Below, one piece after another: positions 30,588 to 43,285 of a DNA stretch of 64,000 nucleotides. Origin of the DNA: Bacillus solimangrovi (GTDB lineage: Bacteria > Bacillota > Bacilli > Bacillales > Bacillaceae_N); contig NZ_MJEH01000063.1 in assembly GCF_001742425.1 (NCBI RefSeq), positions 1 through 64,000 of the forward strand, given 5' to 3'. Position numbers and translations under genes: made by a program. A model generated the notes under the pieces. It did no database searches and had not been told where the DNA came from. It saw nothing but the letters and a program-made list of their open reading frames with translations. The stretch's first letter is position 1, and each line of letters opens with the position of its first letter.

Positions 30588-33500
30588 ATATTAAGCGAAT
30601 TCTAGTAATTGGATCAGGACCAATTGTAATTGGACAAGCAGCAGAATTTGATTATGCAGGAACACAAGCATGTCAAGCATTGAAGGAAGAGGGATTTGAA
30701 GTAATTCTTGTGAACTCAAATCCAGCAACAATTATGACTGATTCTGAGATAGCGGATAAAGTCTATATTGAACCACTAACGTATGACTTTGTTAGCAGAA
30801 TTATTCGTAAGGAACGACCTGATGCCATCCTACCGACACTTGGTGGACAGACTGGACTTAACATGGCGATGGAGTTAAAGCAAAAAGGTGTGCTTGATGA
30901 ATGTAATGTAAAGGTTCTTGGTACAACGTTAAAAGCGATTGAGCAAGCTGAAGACCGTGAACAATTTCGCTCCTTAATGAACGAATTAAATGAACCTGTA
31001 CCAGAAAGTGATATTATTCATACAATTGAAGAAGCTGAAAGATTTGTATCTGAAGTAGGCTTTCCAGTTATTGTTCGACCAGCATATACGTTAGGTGGAA
31101 CAGGTGGTGGAATCTGCCATAATACTGAAGAGTTAAATGAAATTGTAGCAAGTGGTTTGAAATATAGCCCAGTAACTCAATGCTTAATTGAAAAGAGTAT
31201 AGCTGGTTTTAAAGAAGTTGAATACGAAGTAATGCGTGATTCAAGCGGACATGCGATTGTAGTATGTAACATGGAAAACTTTGACCCTGTTGGAGTTCAC
31301 ACAGGTGATTCAATTGTTGTTGCACCGAGTCAAACGTTGAGTGACCGTGAATATCAAATGCTTCGAAATGCATCATTAAAGATCATTCGTGCCCTTAAGA
31401 TAGAAGGTGGTTGTAACGTACAGCTTGCATTAGACCCTGATAGCTTTGACTATTACATTATTGAAGTGAATCCTCGTGTTAGCCGTTCTAGTGCATTAGC
31501 ATCTAAGGCTACAGGTTATCCAATCGCCAAACTAGCTGCAAAAATCGCAGTCGGTTTAACACTTGATGAAATGAAAAATCCTGTAACAGGTCGTACGTAT
31601 GCTTGCTTTGAGCCAGCTTTAGATTACATTGTTTCAAAGATTCCTCGTTGGCCATTTGATAAATTTGAAGCAGCAAACCGTAAGCTCGGTACACAAATGA
31701 AGGCAACAGGAGAAGTAATGGCGATCGGCAGAAGTTTTGAAGAATCAATGTTAAAAGCAATTCGCTCACTTGAAACAGATGTTGATCACATCTTACTTGA
31801 GAAGTTTGAGCAGTTAAGTGATGAAGTATTACAGAAGCGAATTGAAAAGCCTGATGATGAACGGATGTTTATCGTAGCAGAAGCGTTCCGTCGTGGTAAA
31901 ACAATGGAGGAAATTTATTCGTGGAGTAAAATCGACTACTTCTTCTTATATAAATTACAAAAGCTCGTCAAGTTACATGAAGATGTAGCAGTAAATCCAT
32001 TTAGTATTGAGTTTGGTGTTAAGGCGAAAGAGAATGGGTTTGCTGATAGCGTATTGGCACGCATTTGGAATACAACTGAACGTGAAATCTATGATTGGCG
32101 TAAAGGGAATCAACTTGTACCAGTGTATAAGATGGTAGATACGTGTGCGGCAGAATTCGAATCAGCAACTCCATATTATTATGGCACGTATGAGCAAGAG
32201 AATGAATCGGTAGTAACGGAAAAAGAAAGCGTGATTGTACTTGGATCAGGACCAATTCGGATCGGCCAAGGAATCGAATTTGACTATTCAACGGTTCATG
32301 CAGTGTGGGCTTTGAAAGAGGCAGGTTATGAATCAATTATCGTTAACAATAACCCAGAAACGGTTTCAACTGATTTCAGTATATCTGATAAGTTATATTT
32401 TGAACCGCTAACGATTGAAGATGTGATGCATATTATCGACCTTGAGAAACCGAAAGGCGTTATCGTTCAATTTGGTGGACAAACTGCAATTAATTTAGCA
32501 GATGAACTTGCAGCGAGAGGCGTTAGTATATTAGGTACAAAGCTTGAAGACATGGATCGTGCTGAAGATCGTGATAAGTTTGAACAAGCGCTTGAGAAGC
32601 TTGGCATTCCACAACCTCAAGGGAAAACGGCAACATCTGTACCAGAGGCCGTTACGATTGCTAAGAAAATTGGTTATCCTGTCTTAGTTCGCCCATCGTA
32701 TGTACTTGGAGGTCGCGCGATGGAAATCGTCTATCGTGAAGAAGAATTGCTTCAATATATGGAGAATGCGGTGAAAATTAATCCACAGCATCCAGTCTTG
32801 ATTGACCGCTATATGGTTGGTAAAGAAATTGAAGTCGATGCAATTTCTGATGGAGAAACTGTTTATATTCCAGGAATTATGGAACATATTGAACGAGCAG
32901 GAGTACACTCTGGTGATTCGATTGCTGTCTATCCTCCACAAAGCTTAAAACCAGAAACGAAAGAAAAAATAATCGAAGATACGATTCGATTAGCACGTGG
33001 TTTAAAAATTGTTGGGCTTTTAAATATCCAATTTGTAGTATTTGAAGAGAATGTTTATGTAATTGAAGTGAACCCACGTTCAAGTCGTACAGTGCCATTC
33101 TTAAGTAAAATTACTGGAGTTCCAATGGCAAACATCGCAACAAAAGTAATCCTTGGAGAAAAATTACCTGATTTAGGTTATGAAACAGGATATCATGATG
33201 AAAGCTCAGACGTATTTGTAAAGGTACCTGTCTTCTCGTTTGCCAAGTTAAGACGTGTTGACATAACACTTGGGCCAGAAATGAAATCGACAGGTGAAGT
33301 AATGGGCCGGGATAAAACACTTGAAAAAGCTTTATATAAAGGTCTAGTAGCTTCAGGAATTGAAATTCCAACGCATGGAGCAGTGTTACTAACGGTTGCG
33401 AATAAGGATAAGGAAGAAGCTGTCGAAATCGCACGTCGCTTCAACCATATCGGTTATCAGCTACTTGCAACAGAAGGGACAGCAGCTCGGTTACGTGAAG

Positions 33501-33780
33501 AGAATATTCCAGTTACAGTAGTGAATAAAATTGGTGGAGAAAAACCTCATCTTTTAGATGTTATTCGTCAAGGTGATGCACAGTTTGTTATCAATACGTT
33601 GACAAAAGGCAAACAACCTGCTCGTGACGGTTTCCGTATACGTCGAGAAGCTGTAGAAAATGGGGTTGCATGTCTCACTTCTCTTGATACAGCAAAAGCA
33701 ATCTTACGTGTAATTGAAACAATGACTTTTGAAATGCAGTCCATGCCTAAGTTTGAAAAGCAGCGTGAAGGGGTGCGTAT

Positions 33781-33784
<4 letters not shown>
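30572..33784 (+). CDS. pyrAB: Carbamoyl-phosphate synthase large subunit
   Basis: Makes carbamoyl phosphate from bicarbonate, ammonia and two ATP. The 1070-residue protein shows the duplicated halves, beginning with [17 protein letters not shown] and [17 protein letters not shown] (near residue 556), each with an ATP-grasp domain. A C-terminal MGS-like domain ([12 protein letters not shown] onward) is the usual allosteric site. Ends with ATGA overlap into pyrK. Confidence 0.97.
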
Positions 33785-36167
<2,383 letters not shown>

Positions 36168-36171
<4 letters not shown>

Positions 36172-36797
36172 AGAAGCAAATTGCACGCTATTTACTAAAA
36201 ATTGGCGCGATCTCATTAAAACCGAGTGACCCATTTACATGGTCTTCAGGAATGAAATCTCCAATTTATTGTGATAACCGCTTAACACTTTCATTTCCAC
36301 TCGTTCGACGTGAAATTGCTAACGGCTTAGAAAAACTAGTAACAGAACAATTCATTGAATGTGAAGCTGTATCTGGTACTGCTACAGCAGGAATTCCTCA
36401 TGCAGCATGGGTAAGTGATCGATTAGGTGTTCCTATGACATATGTGAGAGGAAAAGCAAAAGGGCATGGAAAAGGAAATCAAATCGAAGGGTTAGTAAAA
36501 CAAGGACAAAAGGTCGTCGTTATTGAAGATTTAATCTCAACAGGTGGAAGTGCGATTCAAGCTGTAGAAGCATTACGCGCACAAGGATGTGAAGTACTTG
36601 GCATTGCAGCGATCTTCACATATGGTCTGGAAAAAGGAAAGAACATGCTAGAAGAAGCAGATGTTTCAGCACATACATTGACTGACTTTGAAACGTTAAT
36701 TGAAGTTGCAAAGGAAGAAGGATATATTTCAGCAGAAGAATTAAGTCAGCTACAAAAGTGGCAAGAACAGCCTCAAAGTGAAAATTGGATGAATTAA
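36168..36797 (+). CDS. pyrE: Orotate phosphoribosyltransferase
   Basis: Converts orotate and PRPP to OMP. The 209-residue protein has the type I PRTase PRPP-binding motif [14 protein letters not shown] near residue 113, the substrate loop [15 protein letters not shown] and the N-terminal [12 protein letters not shown]. Last gene of the operon; a terminator follows at once. Confidence 0.97.
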
Positions 36798-36801
36798 TAT
36801 G

Positions 36802-36832
36802 AAACCTGCCGAGATTATTGGCAGGTTTTTTC
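36802..36832 (+). terminator. Terminator of the pyr operon
   Basis: AACCTGCC (36803-36810) pairs with GGCAGGTT (36820-36827) and continues into a run of T. The rest of the gap to the next gene (36833-37154) is AT-rich and holds the PerR-like box and promoter described next; no gene was seen. Confidence 0.92.
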
Positions 36833-37069
36833 GTGCTGCTAGTATTTAATAGTAAATTATTCAATTGTAAACCATAGTTATAAAACATTTTAAAATGTGT
36901 CAACTGACGCTATGTTTCCTACATTAAAATCTAGAAATGTCAATGAAGTTTATGAGGAAGAGCAAATGTAAGTCATTAACTGATTGTTTCAACTAACCAT
37001 CAGTGAGAGATGAATGAATCCCCCAAAGGATCGAAGTTTCATTTTATCAAGAATAATGTATTTATGTTA

Positions 37070-37122
37070 TTACAATAATGATAAGCAAATTATTGTTCAA
37101 TAAAAGAAAAGACTACTATAAT
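37070..37122 (+). promoter_or_regulatory. PerR-like box and promoter of the peroxiredoxin gene
   Basis: TTACAATAATGATAA (37070-37084) agrees with the PerR box TTATAATNATTATAA at 13 of 15 positions. Eight bases later TTGTTC (37093-37098), 18-base spacer, and TATAAT (37117-37122) form a SigA promoter. A Fur box is a poorer fit. The downstream peroxidase-like gene is the kind PerR controls. Confidence 0.55.
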
Positions 37123-37154
37123 AAATTCAATAAATAATGATAGGAGTGATTGAC

Positions 37155-37811
37155 ATGGAAAAAAGTATGCAAGAAGAAATCTCAGATTATATTAATAATT
37201 TTAAGCAGAAAGCTGATCAAGTTACTCAAGATAAAATGAAAAAAGCAATTGATGAATTAGAGAATTCTACATATGGTAAGGGTCTACGTATAGGTGAGAA
37301 AGCACCAGATTTTTTGCTTCCAAATGCGACTGGTGAACAAGTTCAACTATCTGATGCATTACAGAATGGACCAGTTATTTTGACATTTTACCGCGGTGAT
37401 TGGTGCCCTTATTGTAATATTGAATTGAGAGCTTATCAGCGAATCTTAGATGATATTCATGCTCAAGGAGCAAGTCTTATTGCGATCAGTCCTCAAACAC
37501 CAGATAACTCTCTAACAACCCAAGAGAAAAATGATTTGAAATTTCACGTATTAAGTGACAAAGAAAATAAAGTTGCATCACTATTTAGGCTTGTCTACCC
37601 TTTACCTGATTATTTAATTGAATTATATAAACAGAGAGGCCTCCACATTGATAAGTATAATGAAGAAGAATCATGGACCCTTCCTGTTGCTGCAACTTAT
37701 ATCATTGCTCAAGACAAAACGATTCTATTCGAGTTTACGAAGGCGGATTATAAGGCTAGAGTTGAACCGTCTGAAGTTTTAGAACGATTGAAACGGATCA
37801 TGAAATCATAA
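37155..37811 (+). CDS. Peroxiredoxin-like (AhpC/TSA) protein
   Basis: The 218-residue thioredoxin-fold protein has APDFLLPNATGE and the motif YRGDWCPYCNIELRAYQ (near residues 74-90), a CxxC rather than the single peroxidatic Cys of typical AhpC, placing it with the AhpC/TSA-like PRX_like group. It probably reduces peroxides or disulfides; substrate unknown. A helical N-terminal extension of about 45 residues precedes the fold. Start ATG 37155, eight bases behind GGAG. No partner reductase is next to it. Confidence 0.85.
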   Translation: MEKSMQEEISDYINNFKQKADQVTQDKMKKAIDELENSTYGKGLRIGEKAPDFLLPNATGEQVQLSDALQNGPVILTFYRGDWCPYCNIELRAYQRILDDIHAQGASLIAISPQTPDNSLTTQEKNDLKFHVLSDKENKVASLFRLVYPLPDYLIELYKQRGLHIDKYNEEESWTLPVAATYIIAQDKTILFEFTKADYKARVEPSEVLERLKRIMKS

Positions 37812-37924
37812 TAGATATAAACTTCATTTGTTTCTCACCTTAATTTGATATTGATAGTGTCCAGCTGATTAAGGTATGCTAATAGATATTTTTTTCAATA
37901 TTTTAAAATTCCATATAAAAATTA

Positions 37925-37969
37925 ACATACAACCTCTCCTTAATATTACTGTAAGGGGAGGTTGTATGT
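37925..37969 (-). terminator. 18-bp hairpin, probable terminator of the chemoreceptor gene
   Basis: ACATACAACCTCTCCTTA (37925-37942) pairs with TAAGGGGAGGTTGTATGT (37952-37969) with one wobble. Read on the minus strand it is followed by TTAATTTTTATA, so it suits the minus-strand gene better. It lies 114 bases past that gene's stop. Confidence 0.6.
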
Positions 37970-38082
37970 TAGTAAACTTATTATATTCGTAGTTTTTGCA
38001 TTAAGTTATTTGATAATGGAGATGGTAAGAGTTTGTAAATAAAAGTTTGTTCCTGTTGCTTTGGCTCTTAAATAAACGAAAT

Positions 38083-39738
38083 TTATATTTTGAATTTTTG
38101 TAATAGTGTTTGTAATTCATTACCAATTGTTTCAAGCATGTCAGCGGAAGCTTTCATTTCTTCCATTGCAGCTAATTCTTGTTCTGTTGCAGCTGAACCT
38201 TCATGACTTGCTGAAGCTTCTTTTATTGCGATTTCTTTTACTTTTTTAATTGAAGTGACGATCTGTTTACTGTTTTCAGTGATCATCTCAACGCTATTTG
38301 TAACATTTGAAACTTGGTTAACAAGTAAATGAATAGTTGCTTTTACATGGTCAAACGTTTCACTAACGATAGAAGTAGTTTTCATTCCACTGTCTACTTT
38401 TTCTTTTCCCTCCACCATGTATGTATTAATTTTGCCTGTTTCATTTTGTATATCAGTTATCATATGCGAAATTTGATCAGCTGATTGTTTGGATTGACTT
38501 GCTAGTTTATGAATTTCACTTGCAACAACCGCAAAGCCTTTGCCGTGTTCCCCTGCTCTAGCGGCTTCAATCGAGGCGTTAAGAGCTAAGAGGTTTGTCT
38601 GTTCGGCAATGTCAGTAATCATCAAGCTGATATTACCAATTTCTTTTGATTGGCCTCTTAACGTATCAATGAAGCCACCTATGTTATCAACACTATTGTG
38701 AATTTCCCCCATTTGTGTGACAACTGATTCGATTGCAGAACCTCCTTGTTCTACATTATTTGTAGATATGGAAGATAGCCTAGACATTTCTTGACTGCTA
38801 GTCGAGATTTGATTAATACGCTGTGTTAATTCATTTATGACCTCAATTGATTCGTTAACACAACGTAATTGTTCATCAGCGCCTTCAGATGTTTCTTCAG
38901 CTATATGAGTAAGGTGTTCTGCAGCGACTGTAGTTTCTGAAATACTTCCGTTAAGGTCAGTTGCGGACATCGTAAGGCTTTCAGAAGTGCTTTTAATTTT
39001 TTTAATTAACCCTTGTAGGTTATCCAGCATTTGGTTAATTGAAAGACTAAGCTGACCGATTTCATCTTCGTTTTTAACGCTTAACTTTTCTATATCCAAT
39101 TTACCTAATGCTACTTGATTTGCAACAAATGACACATCTTTGATTGGCTTTGTTATATGTCGATTCAATACAAACCATGCCGCTAAACAAGTAAGCATTA
39201 ATACAAACATTGAAAACAGCAATCCTAGTTTAAGGTTTGCTACTTTATCGTTCGCTTCTTGTTCTAGCAGACCAACAGCTTTATTCATTTCTGTCAGTAA
39301 TTCTACATTTGAACTGATTATGACTTGTAGAGCTTCATCATTATTACCTTTACTTTGAATAACTGCTTCAACATTTTTTTTGAAAGGTTGCCATAATTCG
39401 TTAACAATATTTAATTGCTGCAAAACTGATTTCGGTGCTACTGGTATTCCTTCAGATGTGCTACCGTTCATCAAATTAGTAAGCGATTGATCGAACAGTT
39501 CCATTGTAGTTTGTAACTCTACTCGTTTTTGATTATTTTGCATGTTTGAAAGTTCAATTGCTTCTTTACTCATCTTTTGACTTAACATTCGTTGTCTTCC
39601 TGCAAGGTTAATGACTGTCGCATCAGTTTCTTGTTTGGCTAAGAACGTTGTCGTTAATAAGTAACTTCCTGCACTTAATAGTGAAACGATGATAAAAAAT
39701 AGAGCTATCTTAAAGCCAACTTTTTTGTTTTTTAACAT
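38083..39738 (-). CDS. Methyl-accepting chemotaxis protein with PilJ-type sensor
   Basis: The 551-residue chemoreceptor has a membrane segment near residues 8-30 and an extracellular type IV pili MCP-like sensor ([17 protein letters not shown]), as in NarX/PilJ-type domains. A second membrane segment near 170-195, a HAMP linker, and the cytoplasmic signalling domain with the conserved hairpin [30 protein letters not shown] follow. The ligand is unknown. ATG 39738 behind AGGTGATG was chosen over an in-frame ATG 36 bases upstream. Monocistronic. Confidence 0.93.
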   Translation of the reverse strand: MLKNKKVGFKIALFFIIVSLLSAGSYLLTTTFLAKQETDATVINLAGRQRMLSQKMSKEAIELSNMQNNQKRVELQTTMELFDQSLTNLMNGSTSEGIPVAPKSVLQQLNIVNELWQPFKKNVEAVIQSKGNNDEALQVIISSNVELLTEMNKAVGLLEQEANDKVANLKLGLLFSMFVLMLTCLAAWFVLNRHITKPIKDVSFVANQVALGKLDIEKLSVKNEDEIGQLSLSINQMLDNLQGLIKKIKSTSESLTMSATDLNGSISETTVAAEHLTHIAEETSEGADEQLRCVNESIEVINELTQRINQISTSSQEMSRLSSISTNNVEQGGSAIESVVTQMGEIHNSVDNIGGFIDTLRGQSKEIGNISLMITDIAEQTNLLALNASIEAARAGEHGKGFAVVASEIHKLASQSKQSADQISHMITDIQNETGKINTYMVEGKEKVDSGMKTTSIVSETFDHVKATIHLLVNQVSNVTNSVEMITENSKQIVTSIKKVKEIAIKEASASHEGSAATEQELAAMEEMKASADMLETIGNELQTLLQKFKI

Positions 39739-39786
39739 TATTTCATCACCTACATCATCATAAATTATAAACATATTACCATGAAT

Positions 39787-39813
39787 ATATCGTCAAGTTA
39801 TGGAAAAAGTTGA
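39787..39813 (-). promoter_or_regulatory. Candidate SigD promoter of the chemoreceptor
   Basis: On the minus strand TCAA-N15-GACGATAT matches the SigD consensus TAAA-N15-GCCGATAT at 3/4 and 7/8. Start is predicted about 40 bases before the ATG. SigD controls motility and chemotaxis genes in Bacillus. Confidence 0.42.
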
Positions 39814-39828
39814 AATTTTAAGAGTAAA

Positions 39829-39845
39829 TTCGACTATTTGTCGAA
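39829..39845. promoter_or_regulatory. Palindromic 0A-box-like site between chemoreceptor and DUF368 gene
   Basis: TTCGACTATTTGTCGAA contains a perfect TTTGTCGAA 0A box (39837-39845) and an inverted 7 of 9 copy (39829-39837), making a 6-bp armed palindrome. It lies between divergent promoters. Confidence 0.4.
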
Positions 39846-39969
39846 AATCTAGTACTAATTGAAAAGGTGGAATGAAATCAATTTTTGTTTAAATGTTTAA
39901 AAAATAGCAAAAGGAATGTTTTTTTATAAAGGAAAGTGGAAGTATAATAGAGAAAGGAGAGGGAAAAAA

Positions 39970-39993
39970 GTGTTGTTAATTTTAGCATCGTAA
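39970..39993 (+). CDS. Possible 7-codon leader peptide ahead of the DUF368 gene
   Basis: GTG at 39970 opens seven codons (V-L-L-I-L-A-S) ending in TAA at 39991-39993, behind a good SD GGAGAGGG (39956-39963). The stop codon runs into the SD AAAGGGG of the next gene, so it could couple or gate its translation. Far too short to support by coding statistics. Confidence 0.25.
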   Translation: MLLILAS

Positions 39994-40003
39994 AGGGGTA
40001 TTT

Positions 40004-40822
40004 ATGATGATCTGGCGAAATATTTATAGAGGTATGATTATGGGAATGACCGATTTAATTCCTGGTGTCAGTGGCGGGACAATTGCAATGATATTAGGGA
40101 TCTATAATCAGTTAATTACAGGGCTAAATCAGCTTTTTAGTAAAGAATGGAAAAAAGAAATTGGGTTCTTTTTACCGCTCTTAATAGGAATTTTGATCTC
40201 GTTCTTATTATTAAGTAATGTTATGGAAACATTGCTACGTGATTATCCTCAACCGACATATTTCTTTTTTATCGGCTTAATAATAGGACTTATTCCATAC
40301 TTGTTTCAATCTATTCAATATAAAAAAACATTTACACGAAAACATTACACTTTGGTTATTGTCTCTGCTCTAGTTGTAGCTAGTACGGTTTTTTTTAGTG
40401 ATAATGAAGTTAACGGTATTGTAATTGAGCTTGGTTGGGATGAGTTCATTACATTGTTTTTTTCTGGTTGGCTTGCAAGTACGGCCATGCTTTTACCGGG
40501 AGTGAGTGGCTCATTTGTCTTACTCGTACTTGGTGTGTATCCGACTGTAATTCACGGATTATCTGTGTTAAATTTCGCAATTATTAGTGCGGTTGGTTTA
40601 GGTATTCTTGTAGGTCTAATTGTAACAGGTAAAGTCATTTACCTGTTATTTAAACGATTTAAAGTTGCTACATACGCTGTAATGGTAGGTCTATTAATAG
40701 GGTCAATTGTAGTTATTTATCCAGGATTTCAAGCAGATATGAAGCTTGCAATATTAAGTGTGACGACCTTTATCTTTGGTGTTATAGGGGCGATGTTGTT
40801 AGGGAAGTACGAATACCGGTAA
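40004..40822 (+). CDS. DUF368 (PopT-type) polyprenyl-phosphate transporter
   Basis: The 272-residue membrane protein has about eight hydrophobic segments and two inverted-repeat-like signatures, PGVSGGTIAMILGIY near residue 22 and PGVSGSFVLLVLGVYP near 165, diagnostic of DUF368. Members of this family (PopT) have been described as undecaprenyl-phosphate transporters that recycle the lipid carrier used by MraY. A second in-frame ATG at 40007 has better SD spacing. It stands alone, with its own hairpin terminator. Confidence 0.85.
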   Translation: MMIWRNIYRGMIMGMTDLIPGVSGGTIAMILGIYNQLITGLNQLFSKEWKKEIGFFLPLLIGILISFLLLSNVMETLLRDYPQPTYFFFIGLIIGLIPYLFQSIQYKKTFTRKHYTLVIVSALVVASTVFFSDNEVNGIVIELGWDEFITLFFSGWLASTAMLLPGVSGSFVLLVLGVYPTVIHGLSVLNFAIISAVGLGILVGLIVTGKVIYLLFKRFKVATYAVMVGLLIGSIVVIYPGFQADMKLAILSVTTFIFGVIGAMLLGKYEYR

Positions 40823-40853
40823 AATACAAATGAACAATATACTGTTTAAGAAG

Positions 40854-40885
40854 CTAACCTGATTTAGTTATAGGTTAGTTTTTTT
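40854..40885 (+). terminator. Terminator after the DUF368 gene
   Basis: CTAACCT (40854-40860) pairs with AGGTTAG (40872-40878), followed by a seven-T run. The remaining gap to pepF (40886-41193) is very AT-rich; only a TATAAT at 41147-41152 was seen in it. Confidence 0.85.
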
Positions 40886-41121
40886 ATTTGAATCAAACAA
40901 ATCAGAGAAAGTTGGTAATTTACGGACATGAACGAAGGATTTTGTGAAACAATATGAGTAAAGTGAACGACAAATTTATTTATTATTTTTTGTTTTCAAC
41001 AAATAGTGATTAATTCGATTAATTAAACTCAACTCTTCGTTTCATCTATATAAAAGTATACTTAATAGATATAGTAAGAATGTTATAAATAATTTTCTGA
41101 AAAAATAATTCAAATCATCTA

Positions 41122-41152
41122 TTGAATAATTAAACTTTTCTGATAATATAAT
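41122..41152 (+). promoter_or_regulatory. Possible promoter of the M3 peptidase gene
   Basis: TATAAT (41147-41152) with TTGAAT (41122-41127) at a long 19-base spacing. Weak because the region is AT-rich. Confidence 0.3.
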
Positions 41153-41193
41153 AATGAGGTTATAATTACCAAAAGTAGAAAGGGGAGGAATCT

Positions 41194-43104
41194 ATGAAAA
41201 AGAAGATTCTATCATCATTAACAGCAGTTGCAATTGCTACTTCAGTAATTTCAACTCCTGGTATTCCATTAAATCCTGTTAAAGTTGAGGCGGCACAGGA
41301 TGCGTTAAAGCCTACATATGAAACACGAAGTGAAATTCCAGATGAGTTCAAGTGGAAGCTTGACCATATTTATGAGACGAAAGCAGCTTGGGAAGCAGAT
41401 GTGAAGAAAGTTGAACAAATGGCGAATGATTTTACAGCACACCAAGGTAAAATTTCTAAGTCTCAGGATAGCCTTGTAAAAGCTTTAAACAGTTATAGTG
41501 ATTTGATGAGGTTAACAGATAAAGTATACGTTTACGCTAATATGAGCTTTGATGTAAACTCAACGAACCCTGATTTGCAAGAGCTTGCTGATAAAGCAGG
41601 GAATGTTTTAACTCTTGTTAGTGAGAAAACGTCTTGGTTTGCTCCTGAAGTTGCAGCTATGCAAGCTAATAAACTTGAGAAATACTTAAAAAGTGATGAG
41701 ATGAAGCCGTACGCGATGTTTGTCGGTGATATTATTCGAGAGAAAGAGCATACGTTATCAACAGAACTTGAGAAGTTACTTGCTCAAATATCACCACTTT
41801 CTAGTAACCCAGAAGATGTATACGGTGCATTAATGACGAATATTAAGTTCCCAATGATTAAAGATGAAACTGGGAAAGACATTCAATTAAGCCGTTCAAA
41901 CTTCATTTCTTATATGGAAAGTGAAAATCGTAATGTGCGAAAAGCTGCATTTGAAGGCTTTTATTCCACGATGGAAAAATACCAAGATACGTTTGCACAA
42001 ACGATAAGTGGAAATGTTAAAGCACATAATATTAATGCAAATGTGCGTAATTATGATAGTGCACTTGAAGCGTCACTATCAGCGAATAATGTTCCTGTGG
42101 AAGTATATGATAACTTAGTTAAAACAGTTAATGACAACTTACCATTACTTCACCGTTACATGGAATTAAAGAAGAAGCTTTTGGAAGTAGATGAATTACA
42201 TATGTATGATATCTATACGCCAATAGTTGATTATCAGGCTGATTATATCCCGTATAGCAAAGCGAAAGAAATGGTGAAAAACGGTTTGAAGCCATTAGGG
42301 CCTGAAGTACAATCTATTATAGATAAGTCATTTAATGAAGGTTGGGTTGATGTTTACTCAACTCCAGATAAACGTTCAGGTGCTTATCAATGGGGTGCAT
42401 ATGATACACATCCGTACATGTTGTTAAATTATCAAGGTACGTTAGATGATACGTATACAATTGCTCATGAGGTTGGACATGCATTACAATCTCATTACAC
42501 AAATGCGAAACAGCCGTATATGACATCAAATTACCCAATTTTCACGGCAGAAGTTGCTTCAACGTTAAATGAAGCGCTAATGTTCAAAGAAATGTACAAT
42601 AATGCAAAAACGAAAGAAGAAAAACTTTATCTCTTGAATCAATATTTAGAGAATTTCAGAGGTACGTTATTCCGTCAAACACAATTTGCTGAGTTTGAGA
42701 AAGCTATCCATGACATGGACAAAGCAGGTGAATCATTAAATGCGGAAGCATTAAAGAAACTTTACCGTGATATTAACGCGAAATATTATGGTAAAACGAT
42801 GATTTCAGACGAAGAAATTGCAATGGAATGGGCACGTGTTCCACATTTCTATTATAATTTCTACGTTTATCAATATGCTACAAGCTTTGCAGCATCACAA
42901 GCTCTATCTAAGCAAGTAATGGAAGAAGGCGATGTAGCTGTTAAGCGCATTACAGAAAACTTCCTTTCTGCAGGAAGCTCTGACGCTCCACTTGAGGTAT
43001 TAAAAGCAGCTGGTGTTGATATGTCAACAGCAAAACCAATTGAAGATGCAATGAAAGTATTCGAACAAACGTTAGATGAAATGGAAAAATTATTAGAAGA
43101 ATAG
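41194..43104 (+). CDS. pepF: Exported oligoendopeptidase F-like peptidase (M3B)
   Basis: The 636-residue protein has a PepF/M3B domain with the zinc motif HEVGHALQSHY near residue 427 and downstream Glu in FTAEVASTLNE. It begins with a lysine-rich, hydrophobic stretch (KKKILSSLTAVAIATSV) ending in VEAAQ, which reads as a signal peptide with AxA-type cleavage near residue 33. Most oligoendopeptidases F are cytoplasmic, so this one probably degrades peptides outside the cell. SD AAAGGGGAGG. The mature part begins near the usual PepF N terminus (RSEIPDEFKWKLDHIY). Confidence 0.88.
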   Translation: MKKKILSSLTAVAIATSVISTPGIPLNPVKVEAAQDALKPTYETRSEIPDEFKWKLDHIYETKAAWEADVKKVEQMANDFTAHQGKISKSQDSLVKALNSYSDLMRLTDKVYVYANMSFDVNSTNPDLQELADKAGNVLTLVSEKTSWFAPEVAAMQANKLEKYLKSDEMKPYAMFVGDIIREKEHTLSTELEKLLAQISPLSSNPEDVYGALMTNIKFPMIKDETGKDIQLSRSNFISYMESENRNVRKAAFEGFYSTMEKYQDTFAQTISGNVKAHNINANVRNYDSALEASLSANNVPVEVYDNLVKTVNDNLPLLHRYMELKKKLLEVDELHMYDIYTPIVDYQADYIPYSKAKEMVKNGLKPLGPEVQSIIDKSFNEGWVDVYSTPDKRSGAYQWGAYDTHPYMLLNYQGTLDDTYTIAHEVGHALQSHYTNAKQPYMTSNYPIFTAEVASTLNEALMFKEMYNNAKTKEEKLYLLNQYLENFRGTLFRQTQFAEFEKAIHDMDKAGESLNAEALKKLYRDINAKYYGKTMISDEEIAMEWARVPHFYYNFYVYQYATSFAASQALSKQVMEEGDVAVKRITENFLSAGSSDAPLEVLKAAGVDMSTAKPIEDAMKVFEQTLDEMEKLLEE

Positions 43105-43110
43105 AATGTG

Positions 43111-43142
43111 AAATCCTGCATATTTATATGCAGGATTTTTTA
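43111..43142 (+). terminator. Terminator after pepF
   Basis: AAATCCTGCATA (43111-43122) pairs perfectly with TATGCAGGATTT (43127-43138), then T-run. Confidence 0.92.
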
Positions 43143-43285
43143 TCACGATAAGAAATCATAATACGTTAAGGTGTTTAGGTTTTCGTGTTATATGACCAAG
43201 ACCATAATTCTACTGATCTGGGGACTTCCTGAATTGTATAATTAAAATGGAAGAGGTATTCTCAAAATGTAAAGGTGGAAAAATA

